Shown here piece after piece: positions 8,275 through 16,883 of a stretch of 30,104 nucleotides of DNA. Source of the DNA: JAIPIY01 sp964489785 (lineage in GTDB: Bacteria > Patescibacteriota > Minisyncoccia > Phycocordibacterales > UBA1006); the NCBI GenBank assembly GCA_964489785.1, contig CAZAZY010000005.1:1-30104 (forward strand), read 5' to 3'. A model generated the notes under the pieces. It worked only from the letters and a program-made list of their open reading frames with translations. It did no database searches and had not been told where the DNA came from. The position numbers and the translations under genes were made by a program. Numbering within the stretch: the stretch's first letter is position 1; the number at the start of each line of letters is the position of its first letter.

Positions 8275-8283
8275 TGATATACT
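8275..8283 (+). promoter_or_regulatory. Extended -10 promoter of the 8293 operon
   Basis: TGA followed by TATACT ends nine bases before the ATG at 8293. The sequence TGTGATATACT is identical to that before 4040, so the two look like copies of one promoter style. Confidence 0.65.
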
Positions 8284-8292
8284 TATTTACAT

Positions 8293-8619
8293 ATGACTCG
8301 TATCCCATATCACATAGTATTAATTGGTTTGAGTATTTTTATTATTCTTGTTCTTTTGGTTGGCGTTCCTGTGGGTTGGAAAGATGGTTTGTTAATAGGA
8401 GTGGCAGTCGCATTATGTATTTTAGCTATTGCGTTTCATAAAGAGATGCAAGGTGTCTCTGGATCAAAAAACAAGGATGTTCCTCGTTCAGATGCATTTC
8501 GTGATTCTCGCGATCCTATTTTTAATATTGAAGAAGAGCCCATAATAATAGAAGATGATGAAAATTTTATTGAAGAAGTAACAGTTATTAGGGATGATAC
8601 TAATAAAGATGAATACTAG
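8293..8619 (+). CDS. Small membrane protein with acidic tail, unknown function
   Basis: A 108-residue protein with two transmembrane segments (about 7-25 and 30-47), then a polar C-terminal half that becomes very acidic after residue 75 (EEEPIIIEDDENFIEE). I do not recognise a family. It overlaps the start of the DUF4015 gene by up to 26 bases, so the two are co-transcribed and may act together at the membrane. Confidence 0.7.
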   Translation: MTRIPYHIVLIGLSIFIILVLLVGVPVGWKDGLLIGVAVALCILAIAFHKEMQGVSGSKNKDVPRSDAFRDSRDPIFNIEEEPIIIEDDENFIEEVTVIRDDTNKDEY

Positions 8620-9829
8620 AAGCTTGTATATACAAGGGGGGTATATTACTTATCTTGCTATGGGGGCTGGATTGTTAATGATTGGAGGAATTGCTTTTTT
8701 TGCTCAAAAAAAAATCGAACCAACGGTAATTAATCTATCTGATGAAGTTATTTTTGAAAATACTGATGTTGTTATTCCAGATCAGGATGTAGAAGATATA
8801 TCTATCACCAAAGAACCTGAACAAAGAATACCTCGACCGACTCCAGATTCGATACGGGCAATTTATATGTCCAGCTGGGTAGCAGCGACACCCAGTCTTC
8901 GTGCAAAACTGGTTGATTTTATTGATACAACAGAATTAAATAGTGTAATTATAGATATCAAAGATTCTACTGGGCGAGTTTCGTTTATGCCTCAAGACCC
9001 TTATTTGATCGAATTAGGAGCTTCGGATAACAGGGTAAAAGACATGAAGGAATTTCTTGAAATGCTTCACGAAAAAGATATTTACGTTATTGGACGTATT
9101 AGTACTTTTCAAGATCCTTTTATTGTAAAGAAAAAACCAGAATGGGCAGTGCAATCAAAAAAAGGAGGAGTTTGGAAAGATAGAAAAGGCCTGGCGTTTT
9201 TATCTGTTGACAATGAACAGGTGTGGGATTACACACTTCGCATAGCATTAGATTCTTATGCTATCGGTTTTGATGAAATTAATTTTGATTATATTCGGTA
9301 TCCATCTGATGGACCTATTGCAGATATTGAATACAATCTTGCCGAAGGGGAAACCCGGGCAGAAAAATTAGAAAAGTTTTTTATATTTTTAGACCAGAAA
9401 TTACGAAAAGAAAAGTCTATTCCCATATCTGCTGATTTGTTTGGGATGGTGACCAGCAATACCGATGATCTGGGTATTGGTCAGGTTTTAGAACGAGCAG
9501 TTCCTTATTTCGATGCTATTGCTCCTATGGTATATCCATCTCATTATCCAACGGGATTTTTGGGTTATACAAAGCCCGCAGAGCATCCCTACGAGGTTAT
9601 TTTCTATGCCATGCAGTCTGCATCAAAACGGGTTACTGCGATGGGCTATGATCCAAATAAAATATTGCGACCATGGTTGCAGGATTTTAATTTAGGAGCA
9701 ACCTATACTAAAGAAAAAATAAAAGCACAAATTGATGCAAATGAGGCCGTAGGATTATCATCCTGGATGATGTGGGATCCTTCTAATAAATACACCGCGA
9801 CCAAGCCTTTTATGGGTTATGGTTTGTAG
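8594..9829 (+). CDS. DUF4015-type putative glycoside hydrolase, membrane-anchored
   Basis: A 411-residue protein with an N-terminal transmembrane anchor (about 22-39). A disordered acidic linker and a TIM-barrel-like extracellular domain (about 90-405) follow. Family landmarks are IRAIYMSSWVA near 92, VIIDIKDSTGRV near 120, FDEINFDYIRYPSDG near 230, DAIAPMVYPSHY near 310 and SSWMMWDPSNKY near 393. The acidic residues in the KD and DYIRYP segments are candidate catalytic residues by analogy with barrel glycosidases. Substrate is unknown. ATG 8609 (five codons in) is an equally possible start; neither has a Shine-Dalgarno sequence. It overlaps the preceding gene. Confidence 0.85.
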   Translation: MILIKMNTRSLYIQGGYITYLAMGAGLLMIGGIAFFAQKKIEPTVINLSDEVIFENTDVVIPDQDVEDISITKEPEQRIPRPTPDSIRAIYMSSWVAATPSLRAKLVDFIDTTELNSVIIDIKDSTGRVSFMPQDPYLIELGASDNRVKDMKEFLEMLHEKDIYVIGRISTFQDPFIVKKKPEWAVQSKKGGVWKDRKGLAFLSVDNEQVWDYTLRIALDSYAIGFDEINFDYIRYPSDGPIADIEYNLAEGETRAEKLEKFFIFLDQKLRKEKSIPISADLFGMVTSNTDDLGIGQVLERAVPYFDAIAPMVYPSHYPTGFLGYTKPAEHPYEVIFYAMQSASKRVTAMGYDPNKILRPWLQDFNLGATYTKEKIKAQIDANEAVGLSSWMMWDPSNKYTATKPFMGYGL

Positions 9830-9846
9830 ATTTTTGTCACGTTTTA

Positions 9847-9855
9847 TGATATAGT
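9847..9855 (+). promoter_or_regulatory. Extended -10 promoter of the S41 protease gene
   Basis: TGA followed by TATAGT ends seven bases before the ATG at 9863, which predicts a leaderless mRNA. Confidence 0.65.
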
Positions 9856-9862
9856 TTTTTAT

Positions 9863-11074
9863 ATGTTTTCTCATAAAAAGCCAATTCATGTAGCTCTTAT
9901 TATTGTTTTCTTTGTTGGGGTTTTCTTTGCTGGAGCTCTTTTGGGGTTCCATCAGCGTCCTATTATTGAAAGAGCTAATGCGTTGTCAAATAAAACATTT
10001 TTGCCTGAAAATATTGATTTTGCTGATTTTTGGAAAGCATGGGAGATTCTTGAATCAAGACATGTGTCATCTGTAGATGCTCCCAGTATTGAAGAGCGCA
10101 TGTACGGCGCCATCCAAGGTTTAGCTAATTCTTATGGAGATCCTTATACAACATTTTTTCCACCAGAAGAATCAAAAATTTTTCATGAAAGTGTAGATGG
10201 GGAATTCAGTGGGGTAGGAATGGAATTAGGTATTCAAGATGAAATTCTAACCGTAGTGTCTCCTTTGAAAGATACTCCTGCGTACAAGGCAGATATTCAG
10301 CCAGGGGATATGATTATACGTATTGGAGACCAATCCACGTCGGGAATGACTATTGATATGGCAGTTTCTTTGATTCGCGGAGAACGTGGTACTTCGGTTG
10401 TATTGACTATCTACAGAGAAGGAGAAGACGCACCTTTTGATGTAACTTTAATTAGAGATACTATTAAAATACCAACACTGGAAACAAAAATTATTAAAGA
10501 TAAAATATTTGTTATTTCAATTTATACTTTTACTAATCAAACTCCGGTATTATTGCGAAACGCTTTGGCTGAAATGAAAAAGTTAGGATTAAAAAAAATG
10601 GTGATTGATCTAAGGGGTAATCCAGGTGGATTTTTAGATGCATCCATTGATATGTCTAGTCACTTTGTTCCTTCTGGAAAACCTGTGGTGTCAGAAGTAT
10701 TCAAAGATGTCAGTAGAGAAATTATTTATCGAAGTAAAGGATATAATTCTATTAATGCAAAAGAGCTTGATATTGTCGTGCTGGTAGACAAAGGGTCTGC
10801 ATCGGCTTCGGAGATATTTGCAGGGGCATTACAACACTATAATATTGCAACATTGGTTGGTACTGAAACCTATGGAAAGGGGTCTGTACAGGAATTAGTA
10901 CCGCTGACAGAAGACACTTCTTTGAAAATCACGATTGCAAAATGGGTATTACCTTCGGGTGAATCTTTGACTGAAAAGGGTCTTACTCCTGATGTTCTGA
11001 TTCCTTATGAAAAGAATGAAGATAAGACAATTGATAATCAAATGAACAAAGCGGTTGAATTTTTATTAAAGTAA
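9863..11074 (+). CDS. C-terminal processing peptidase, S41 family (CtpA/Prc type)
   Basis: A 403-residue protease exported to the cell envelope. It has an N-terminal membrane anchor or signal (about 9-28), an N-terminal helical part containing YGDPYTTFFPPEE (91-103), a PDZ domain (about 115-200) with the substrate loop FSGVGMEL, and the S41 core (about 205-385). The catalytic Ser is Ser314 in GSASASEIFAG and the Lys is Lys339 in TYGKGSVQ, the usual spacing of 25. ALRGNPGG-like VIDLRGNPGGFL (248-258) is the conserved core strand. It would trim envelope proteins from the C-terminus, possibly peptidoglycan hydrolases such as the M23 protein in this window; that target is only a guess. bL9 follows after 10 bases. 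Confidence 0.93.
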   Translation: MFSHKKPIHVALIIVFFVGVFFAGALLGFHQRPIIERANALSNKTFLPENIDFADFWKAWEILESRHVSSVDAPSIEERMYGAIQGLANSYGDPYTTFFPPEESKIFHESVDGEFSGVGMELGIQDEILTVVSPLKDTPAYKADIQPGDMIIRIGDQSTSGMTIDMAVSLIRGERGTSVVLTIYREGEDAPFDVTLIRDTIKIPTLETKIIKDKIFVISIYTFTNQTPVLLRNALAEMKKLGLKKMVIDLRGNPGGFLDASIDMSSHFVPSGKPVVSEVFKDVSREIIYRSKGYNSINAKELDIVVLVDKGSASASEIFAGALQHYNIATLVGTETYGKGSVQELVPLTEDTSLKITIAKWVLPSGESLTEKGLTPDVLIPYEKNEDKTIDNQMNKAVEFLLK

Positions 11075-11084
11075 CTATACATAT

Positions 11085-11525
11085 ATGAAAGTAATTTTAT
11101 TAACACATGTACAAGGATTAGGAAGAAAAAATGATATTAAGGATGTTGCGGATGGATATGCGCAGAATAAACTCTTTCGGAATAAATTAGCTATCCCTGC
11201 GACACCACAGGCAATCCAAGAAATAAACAAAAAAAATAAAGAAGAAGAAAAGCTTCGTGAAGAAAAGGAGGCTGTGTACAAAGAAGCTTTTCAAAAAATA
11301 CAAGGTGTACATTTTGTAGTGGAAAGATCTGCAAATGAAAAAGGTGTATTATATGCCCCAATCAAGAAGAAAGAAATACAAGACGAAGTATTGGCAAAGG
11401 GATATACTTTTCCTGAGGAAGCTTTTGTTGAATACAAGGATATAAAACAAACAGGACAGCATACGGTTGTATTGGTTCTTGGAAAACAAAAAGCTTCTTG
11501 TGTGTTTACAATAAACGGAAAATAA
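11085..11525 (+). CDS. rplI: 50S ribosomal protein bL9
   Basis: A 146-residue two-domain ribosomal protein that binds 23S rRNA near the L1 stalk base. The N-terminal domain has VILLTHVQGLGRKNDIKDV and NKLFRNKLAIPAT. A Lys/Glu-rich connecting helix (about 44-65) and a C-terminal domain ending in VLVLGKQKASCVF follow. The length is normal. It lies 10 bases after the protease gene and before a strong two-way terminator. Some CPR lineages lack bL9, so its presence helps place the organism. Confidence 0.95.
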   Translation: MKVILLTHVQGLGRKNDIKDVADGYAQNKLFRNKLAIPATPQAIQEINKKNKEEEKLREEKEAVYKEAFQKIQGVHFVVERSANEKGVLYAPIKKKEIQDEVLAKGYTFPEEAFVEYKDIKQTGQHTVVLVLGKQKASCVFTINGK

Positions 11526-11545
11526 ATCAAAATCTATAGATGCAT

Positions 11546-11578
11546 ACAAAAAAGACATCCATTGGATATCTTTTTTGT
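11546..11578. terminator. Bidirectional terminator between rplI and rpmA
   Basis: ACAAAAAAGA-ATCC pairs with GGAT-TCTTTTTTGT (one C/A mismatch, ATT loop). The A run and T run flank the GC part symmetrically, so it can end rplI on the plus strand and rpmA on the minus strand. Confidence 0.85.
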
Positions 11579-11588
11579 AACAGGGGTC

Positions 11589-11873
11589 TTATTTGGTTGA
11601 TGGTAGAACATTTGCTACTTTTCTTTTTGTGCTTGTTCCATCAAAATTTTGCTTTACTTTTGATGTGAATTTTACAATTCCAGCAACAAGAGAAAAGAGA
11701 GTATGATCTTTTCCTGTATCAACATTTTTACCTGCCATTATTTTTGTACCTCGTTGTCGAACGATGATAGATCCAGCTTTAGCTGTTTGACCATCAGCAA
11801 GTTTAACTCCAAGATACTTTGGTTTCGAGTCACGTAAATTTTTCGCGGTTCCCGCGGCCTTTTTGGTTGCCAT
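11589..11873 (-). CDS. rpmA: 50S ribosomal protein bL27
   Basis: A 94-residue ribosomal protein whose N-terminal tail reaches toward the peptidyl-transferase centre. It starts MATKKAAGTAKNLRDS where MAHKKGGGSTRNGRDS is usual, and keeps IIVRQRGTKIMAGKNVDTGKDHTLF, the family core. The N-terminus is already in the mature form, with no cleavable Firmicutes-type leader. It is convergent with rplI, and its start is divergent from the gene at 11918 with 44 bases between. A minus-strand TATATT at 11891-11896 is a candidate -10. The usual neighbour rplU is not adjacent. Confidence 0.95.
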   Translation of the reverse strand: MATKKAAGTAKNLRDSKPKYLGVKLADGQTAKAGSIIVRQRGTKIMAGKNVDTGKDHTLFSLVAGIVKFTSKVKQNFDGTSTKRKVANVLPSTK

Positions 11874-11904
11874 AGTAAGACTTTAAATAAAATATAATAT
11901 ACGA

Positions 11905-11910
11905 TATAAT
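11905..11910 (+). promoter_or_regulatory. -10 promoter of the 11918 gene
   Basis: A perfect TATAAT ends seven bases before the GTG at 11918. This spacing selects GTG 11918 over the in-frame ATG at 11930 as the start of a leaderless transcript. Confidence 0.6.
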
Positions 11911-11917
11911 AATAATC

Positions 11918-12346
11918 GTGAATAGAGAAATGATAACAGATTCTCATCTAAAAATCAAGCTTTTATTTCAAGAACAAAGGCGGTTGGTTGTGGTTCTCTG
12001 TCTGGGTAGTGTTTTCATGGGTTTGGCGTCATTTTGTCTGGGTATTCTGATGGGCATGCACATAGAAAAAGATACCGATGGTATTGTTGTTGAATATCCT
12101 TCATATCTAGAGCCAATTTCGGCAAAAATAGGGGATACGGTGCCCATGGTGGCCGTATCTGCGCAATCATCCTTGGTACCTAATAATCAAGGTGTTTATG
12201 TGGCATCCAAAAGCGGAACCCGATACTATCTTCCAACTTGTTCTGGGGTTTCTCGTATTAAAGAAGAAAATAAAATATGGTTCCAAACAAAAGAACAAGC
12301 TGAAGCCAGGGGGTTATTACCGGCGGCAAATTGTCCTGGGTTATAG
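11918..12346 (+). CDS. Single-pass membrane protein with C-terminal two-Cys domain
   Basis: A 142-residue protein: a short basic N-terminus, one transmembrane helix (about 23-46), a linker, and a compact C-terminal domain (about 93-142). That domain reads GVYVASKSGTRYYLPTCSG, then KIWFQTKEQAEARGLLPAANC. It looks like small Cys-bearing modules of the Ada metal-binding type (tyrosine, Cys, later NC near the end), which occur on membrane or secreted proteins in CPR genomes. It has only two Cys (in TCSG and ANC), so a metal site would need other ligands. The start is GTG, chosen by promoter spacing. Function unknown. Confidence 0.7.
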   Translation: MNREMITDSHLKIKLLFQEQRRLVVVLCLGSVFMGLASFCLGILMGMHIEKDTDGIVVEYPSYLEPISAKIGDTVPMVAVSAQSSLVPNNQGVYVASKSGTRYYLPTCSGVSRIKEENKIWFQTKEQAEARGLLPAANCPGL

Positions 12347-12384
12347 GTTAATGCATAGAGATTGTTTTATAAGGGTCTTTTGTT

Positions 12385-12423
12385 ATTTGAATGTCGCACA
12401 ATATATCTTTGCGACATTTAGAT
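12385..12423. repeat. Inverted repeat between convergent genes
   Basis: AATGTCGC (12390-12397) pairs with GCGACATT (12411-12418), and weaker pairs extend the stem on both sides. The loop is 13 bases. There is no T run on either side, so it is not a textbook terminator, but it sits where the 3' ends of the 11918 and 12509 genes meet. The rest of 12347-12508 shows nothing else. Confidence 0.6.
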
Positions 12424-12508
12424 ATACAATAAAGCCTGTAAACTCAACGATTTTTACGCTTAATATATTCCGGATGATTTTTCTTTTGTTTCTGGATCTC
12501 TTGAATTT

Positions 12509-12844
12509 TTACTGTGTTTCTGGATACATCTCTGACTTGATTTGTTGCAATTCTTTGATAATTATTGGATCAATAATTTTTGTAAATCTTGGAACAAGTT
12601 TTCCTTCTTTTTCAATATTTCCAATCCACATATCATATGGTCGCACATCAAGCATTTTGCCATGGATATATACAAATGCTTCGTATAAGGGTCTATAAAC
12701 GACTAGATACTCATCTTCGGATCTGCAATCATCTTCTGTATGATGACCTATACCTATAACCTCGTAGGCATAGTTGTTTATAGGACCATGTGGGTCATAT
12801 TTATAATGATAGTAAAATCCAGTTTCTGGAGTATTATTCTTCAT
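12509..12844 (-). CDS. DUF1653 domain protein
   Basis: A 111-residue cytoplasmic protein matching the DUF1653 pattern. An aromatic GFYYHYKYDP start is followed by YEVIGIGHHTEDD, EYLVVYRPLYEAFVYIHGKMLDVRPYDMW (the conserved 'vvYrpLY ... vRP..mF' core) and VPRFTKI near the end. The family is small, widespread and uncharacterised. This member has an insertion of acidic residues after the HHTE motif and a C-terminal extension of about 20 residues. It has its own promoter and no Shine-Dalgarno sequence. Confidence 0.8.
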   Translation of the reverse strand: MKNNTPETGFYYHYKYDPHGPINNYAYEVIGIGHHTEDDCRSEDEYLVVYRPLYEAFVYIHGKMLDVRPYDMWIGNIEKEGKLVPRFTKIIDPIIIKELQQIKSEMYPETQ

Positions 12845-12881
12845 GATTTGTTTAAAAAGTTTTTCAAATATCTAATAATGT

Positions 12882-12887
12882 ATTATA
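12882..12887 (-). promoter_or_regulatory. -10 promoter of the DUF1653 gene
   Basis: On the minus strand a perfect TATAAT lies 37 bases before the ATG, giving a leader of about 30 bases. This is one of the few promoters here with a clear leader. No convincing -35 is visible. Confidence 0.5.
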
Positions 12888-12905
12888 TGTCCATGTTTGT
12901 TTTAA

Positions 12906-14252
12906 TTAGTATGCGGATGATTTTATCATTGCCGAAGTTGGTGTTGGTAGATACGATAATGGATCTAAATATGCATTTGTAGGTGCAATTGGCATTCTAT
13001 AGTTTTTACCTGGGCAAGCCTGGCTGGGTCGTTCTCCTATGCGTGCGCCTTCCCCACCATCAACACCACGACTAGCATATACTGTCAAATGCAAGTGTGG
13101 ACCAGTCACATGACCTGTGGCACCGCTATATCCAATAAGTTGACCTTTTGTTACTTTTTGACCTTCTGCTACGGAAATCACCGAAAGATGCCCATATGCG
13201 GTCGCTAGCCCGTTATAATGACGTATAAAAACCCATTTACCAAAGCTAGCACGTGGACATGCTTGGTCAGTGTCTCCGACACCTTCGATAATACCATCAG
13301 CAACGCTTTTTATAGGTGTTCCTATTGTTGCTCTGAAATCGGCACCGCTGTGGGATCCGGAAACGTACAATCTTTTTGCTGATACTGTTTTACCAAACAT
13401 CTGTGTAATAAACACGTTATCTATTGGCCAACCCAAGACTGACGTACCTTCTTTTGGTAATCTGGTTAGGTCAAGAATAAATTGTAGTTGAGATTCATAC
13501 GATCGAATTTCTGCATCCAAAGCTTGTTTTCTTTGTTGGCGTTCTTGCAACATTGCTTGATAAGCTTGTTCTTCGTTCTTTGTTTCTTTGAGAAGTTGGT
13601 TTTTTTCTTGAGTAGCAGATCGTGCAATTTTATGTTGGTCATTTAATTCATTCTTCAAAGAAAAAAGTTTCTTTTGTTCCTCTTCGGTTGTTTGTTTTGA
13701 ATATTCTAATTTTTGTTTTGTATCAATGACTTGATTGGAAAAACGTAATAACTGTTCTTGGAGTTGTTTTGTTGATTGTGTAAGAGAAAGAAAGTCAGAT
13801 AATTGTTTTCCGCTCAATAAAATTTCTGATAATGAAGAATCATCATTACGATACATCATACGGGTGGTTTCTTGTAATGAACCTCGGGCGGTATCAAATT
13901 GCACTTCTTTTGTTATAATATTTCTCTGTAGCGATTCTATTTCTGATTGCGCTTGTTTGATTTTTTCTTCGGTTCTTTTTATTTCTGATGCAATTTTTCT
14001 TTCGGTTAGTTCCAAAGATTTTACCGTATTTGCTAATGAATTACTTTCTTGGCTGAGAGATGATAATTCTCTTGCTAGTTTATTGATTTCGCTATCCAAA
14101 TCAGAAATTGTTTGCCCACGTTTTTGTATTTCTTGTTGGATAGATTCTGCTGTATTAGCCTGCGTTTTATGAGTAATAACAAAAAAAGACAAACCTATAA
14201 TAAGAATCGTAGTAAGTGCAAAAAAAGAAGTTCTAGAAAAAGATATCTTCAT
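12906..14252 (-). CDS. M23 peptidase with coiled-coil domain (EnvC-like)
   Basis: A 448-residue exported peptidoglycan endopeptidase or hydrolase activator. It has an N-terminal signal or anchor (about 9-27), a long coiled coil (about 35-260) like EnvC or PcsB, and a C-terminal LytM/M23 domain (about 270-395). The zinc ligands are visible: His301 and Asp305 in HSGAD and His388 in GPHLH. The catalytic His355 (AYGHLS) and His386 are present as well, so the domain should be active, unlike degenerate EnvC. An unusual insert with Cys332 and a Cys-containing Gly-rich tail (after 395) may form a disulphide. It is the last gene of the cell-wall operon, three bases after gltX. Confidence 0.92.
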   Translation of the reverse strand: MKISFSRTSFFALTTILIIGLSFFVITHKTQANTAESIQQEIQKRGQTISDLDSEINKLARELSSLSQESNSLANTVKSLELTERKIASEIKRTEEKIKQAQSEIESLQRNIITKEVQFDTARGSLQETTRMMYRNDDSSLSEILLSGKQLSDFLSLTQSTKQLQEQLLRFSNQVIDTKQKLEYSKQTTEEEQKKLFSLKNELNDQHKIARSATQEKNQLLKETKNEEQAYQAMLQERQQRKQALDAEIRSYESQLQFILDLTRLPKEGTSVLGWPIDNVFITQMFGKTVSAKRLYVSGSHSGADFRATIGTPIKSVADGIIEGVGDTDQACPRASFGKWVFIRHYNGLATAYGHLSVISVAEGQKVTKGQLIGYSGATGHVTGPHLHLTVYASRGVDGGEGARIGERPSQACPGKNYRMPIAPTNAYLDPLSYLPTPTSAMIKSSAY

Positions 14253-14255
14253 ATA

Positions 14256-15728
14256 TTATTTTGCAAGAATATGTTGTGCGTTTATAATCCGGGCTATGGT
14301 TTCATCTTTACCTACTATATATGCCAACATGAATGGATCAGGAGATTTTTCTTTTCCAGATAAACAAACACGCAATGGCCAAAGAACATCACCTCTCCCC
14401 TTTTCTTCTGCATAAGGAAACAAGGCATTTTTAATACTATCAGTGCTGGACCAATCTTCTAATTTTTCACACAGTGTCGCCAATTGTTGTAGATGTTCCA
14501 CGGTAGATTCTTTTGTTCCATTTTTCCATATCAGCATTGTGGAATTTTCATATAATGGTTTTTGGAAAAAATAATCAAGTTCTCCAGATTCTATGAATTG
14601 TAATAATTCTCGACCCACGTTAATGCGCTCTTCTAACAAGGGTAGAATTTTTTCAATTTTGATTTCGTAATCAGATGATTTTTTATATATATCTGGTATC
14701 CATGTCTCGTAATATTTTTTACGCTCTTCTTGGGTTTGTTTATTCAAATGTTCTTTGTTCATCCAGTCTAGCTTGTCTTCGTTTACCTGTGCTCCAGATT
14801 TTTGTACTCGTTCTAATTCGAAAATATTAATAAGTTCGTCTTTGGTAAAAATTTCCTGATCAGTACCTGGATTCCAGCCCAAAAGACTAAGGAAATTAAA
14901 TAATGCTTCGGGTAGATATCCTTCTTCTCGATATGACAAAATATCTCTCGCTCCATCACGTTTACCTAATTTTTTATTACCACCTGCTGCCATAATGTGT
15001 GGCATGGAAGCATAATGTGGTGGTTGCATTTGTAATGCTTCGTATACTGCAAGAAATTTAGGAGTTGAAGAAATATACTCTTGTCCACGCATAACATGAG
15101 TTACCTGCATTTCGATGTCGTCAACAATATGCGCAAAATTGTATGTTGGATAACCATCAGATTTGATAAGAATAAAATCATCTAATGCCTCGGGTCCAGC
15201 AGTTAAATCACCAAAAACCATATCATGCCATGCGTACGATTTTATTTCAGGTATTTTAAAACGAAGAGGTTTTCTACCATCCCAAACCTCGAATGTTTCG
15301 GGTCGATGATTTCTAAAAAGAAATGGTCGTTTTTCTTCCTCGGCTAATGTTCGGAATTCTTGTACTTGTTCTTCTGTGTAGGGGTCAGGATATGCATATC
15401 CTGTATCAATTAATTTCTGAGCGTAGAGATTATATATATCCAACCGTTCTGATTGTCGGTATGGACCATGATCTCCCCCGTTATCTGGGCCTTCGTCCCA
15501 TTGCATGCGTAACCAATGTAAAGATTCTATAATATGTTTTTCTGCACCAGCTACTTCGCGTTCTTTATCAGTATCTTCTATTCTCAGAAGGAATTTCCCG
15601 TTATGTTTTTTTGCAAAAAGATACGCAAAAATTGCAGTACGCACATTCCCAATATGCATAAATCCAGTTGGGCTGGGTGCAAATCGGGTTACAACAGAAT
15701 CATTGTTTGTTTGGGTATTGTTTGTCAT
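14256..15728 (-). CDS. gltX: Glutamyl-tRNA synthetase (class I)
   Basis: Charges tRNA-Glu with glutamate, or also tRNA-Gln if the enzyme is non-discriminating. Discrimination cannot be read from the sequence. The Rossmann-fold start has FAPSPTGFMHIGN, with HIGN (25-28) as the HIGH motif and LLRIEDTD at 48-54. The second ATP motif is KLGKR (253-257) where KLSKR is usual. The C-terminal helical anticodon domain covers about 330-490. The four-Cys zinc site of E. coli GluRS is absent. It is placed between murG and the M23 gene with gaps of three bases. This ties one aminoacylation enzyme to the cell-wall operon. Confidence 0.95.
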   Translation of the reverse strand: MTNNTQTNNDSVVTRFAPSPTGFMHIGNVRTAIFAYLFAKKHNGKFLLRIEDTDKEREVAGAEKHIIESLHWLRMQWDEGPDNGGDHGPYRQSERLDIYNLYAQKLIDTGYAYPDPYTEEQVQEFRTLAEEEKRPFLFRNHRPETFEVWDGRKPLRFKIPEIKSYAWHDMVFGDLTAGPEALDDFILIKSDGYPTYNFAHIVDDIEMQVTHVMRGQEYISSTPKFLAVYEALQMQPPHYASMPHIMAAGGNKKLGKRDGARDILSYREEGYLPEALFNFLSLLGWNPGTDQEIFTKDELINIFELERVQKSGAQVNEDKLDWMNKEHLNKQTQEERKKYYETWIPDIYKKSSDYEIKIEKILPLLEERINVGRELLQFIESGELDYFFQKPLYENSTMLIWKNGTKESTVEHLQQLATLCEKLEDWSSTDSIKNALFPYAEEKGRGDVLWPLRVCLSGKEKSPDPFMLAYIVGKDETIARIINAQHILAK

Positions 15729-15731
15729 ATA

Positions 15732-16865
15732 TTATTTCTTTTTTTCGTGAAGTAATCCTATTTCAATAATTGCTGTGGCTATTTTTTGTGCGGCATCTGG
15801 TTGAAAAAAGTTTTCAGCACCCTGTATCATTTCTTTCTGCACATTTTCGCTTTCGATAATTCTGTTAATTTCAGATATGAAAAGATGCGGTTTAAGATTT
15901 GGTTCTTCTATCACGACACAACCACCATGGCGTGCATAATTAAATGCATTTTTTCTTTGGTGATCACCATGTGAATCAGTGATAGGAATAAGAATGGAGG
16001 GTTTTTTCCAAGATGCAATTTCAAATAATGATGAACCTGCTCGTGAGATAATAATATCTGAAATACCTGCAGCCATTCTCATGGATAGTTCATTTAAAGA
16101 TCCAAAAACTTTGTAACGGTGTTTCATTGGGCTTTCGGCCAATGCAAATCGGGCAACCTCTTCAACTAGAGATACATTTTTAACACCCGCTTGGTGGATG
16201 ATTTGATAATTATTTACCAGATCAGGTAATGCTTCTAATACTACGTTGTTGATAATTTCTGCTCCTTGAGATCCACCCATAATGAGAATGGTCGGTATAT
16301 CTTCTGTTAGTTTAAGATATTCACGACCACCTTCTTGGATGGTGGTTAATATTTCTTCTCGGATAGGTTGTCCAGTCCAAGCCGTTTTTTCTTTTGGAAA
16401 AAAAGATCCAGCTTCAGGATATGAGATCGCTATTTTGTGTGCAAATTTCCCCGCCCAAAGGTTTACTCGTCCTGGATATGAATCCGATTCATGAATAATA
16501 ACGGGAATACCAAGAATTTTTGCAGCAAATACCGTTGGGAAACTGGCGTGTCCCCCTTTTCCTACGACAACATCAGGAAAAATAGAAAAAAGAATAAGAG
16601 TCGCTTCGAATATTCCGATACCTGTTTTAAAGATATCAACGATATTTTGTAATGAAAAGTAAATACGTAATTTACCTGTAGATATTTTTTTGAACGTAAT
16701 ATTATTTTTTAATAATAAGGTCGTATCATAAGGTGAATCAGAGAAATAGTACAACTTCATTTCAGCGAGGTTGTTTTTTTCGGCTTCGATATGTAATTGT
16801 TGAGCAATGGCAATCAATGGATAAAAATGTCCACCTGTACCCCCACCCGCGAGAACGACTTTCAT
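15732..16865 (-). CDS. murG: MurG, lipid II-forming GlcNAc transferase
   Basis: Transfers GlcNAc from UDP-GlcNAc to lipid I on the inner face of the membrane to make lipid II. This is a two-domain GT-B enzyme of 377 residues. The Gly-rich loop GGGTGGHFYP (7-16) is at the N-terminus, and GKGGHASFP and IHESDSYPGRVN follow. A second Gly loop, MGGSQGAEIINN, opens the C-terminal domain, and the UDP-GlcNAc site motif ISRAGSSLFEI follows, then DSHGDHQRKNA. It is in the operon with mraY and ftsW, 18 bases after ftsW. Confidence 0.95.
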   Translation of the reverse strand: MKVVLAGGGTGGHFYPLIAIAQQLHIEAEKNNLAEMKLYYFSDSPYDTTLLLKNNITFKKISTGKLRIYFSLQNIVDIFKTGIGIFEATLILFSIFPDVVVGKGGHASFPTVFAAKILGIPVIIHESDSYPGRVNLWAGKFAHKIAISYPEAGSFFPKEKTAWTGQPIREEILTTIQEGGREYLKLTEDIPTILIMGGSQGAEIINNVVLEALPDLVNNYQIIHQAGVKNVSLVEEVARFALAESPMKHRYKVFGSLNELSMRMAAGISDIIISRAGSSLFEIASWKKPSILIPITDSHGDHQRKNAFNYARHGGCVVIEEPNLKPHLFISEINRIIESENVQKEMIQGAENFFQPDAAQKIATAIIEIGLLHEKKK

Positions 16866-16883
16866 ATATATGGATGTTATCTA

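Noticed and set aside
12192..12698. Rightward 168-codon frame across the 11918 and DUF1653 genes
   Set aside because: It overlaps two supported genes, has low-complexity content, and runs antisense to the conserved DUF1653 motif; it is a by-product of AT-rich DNA.
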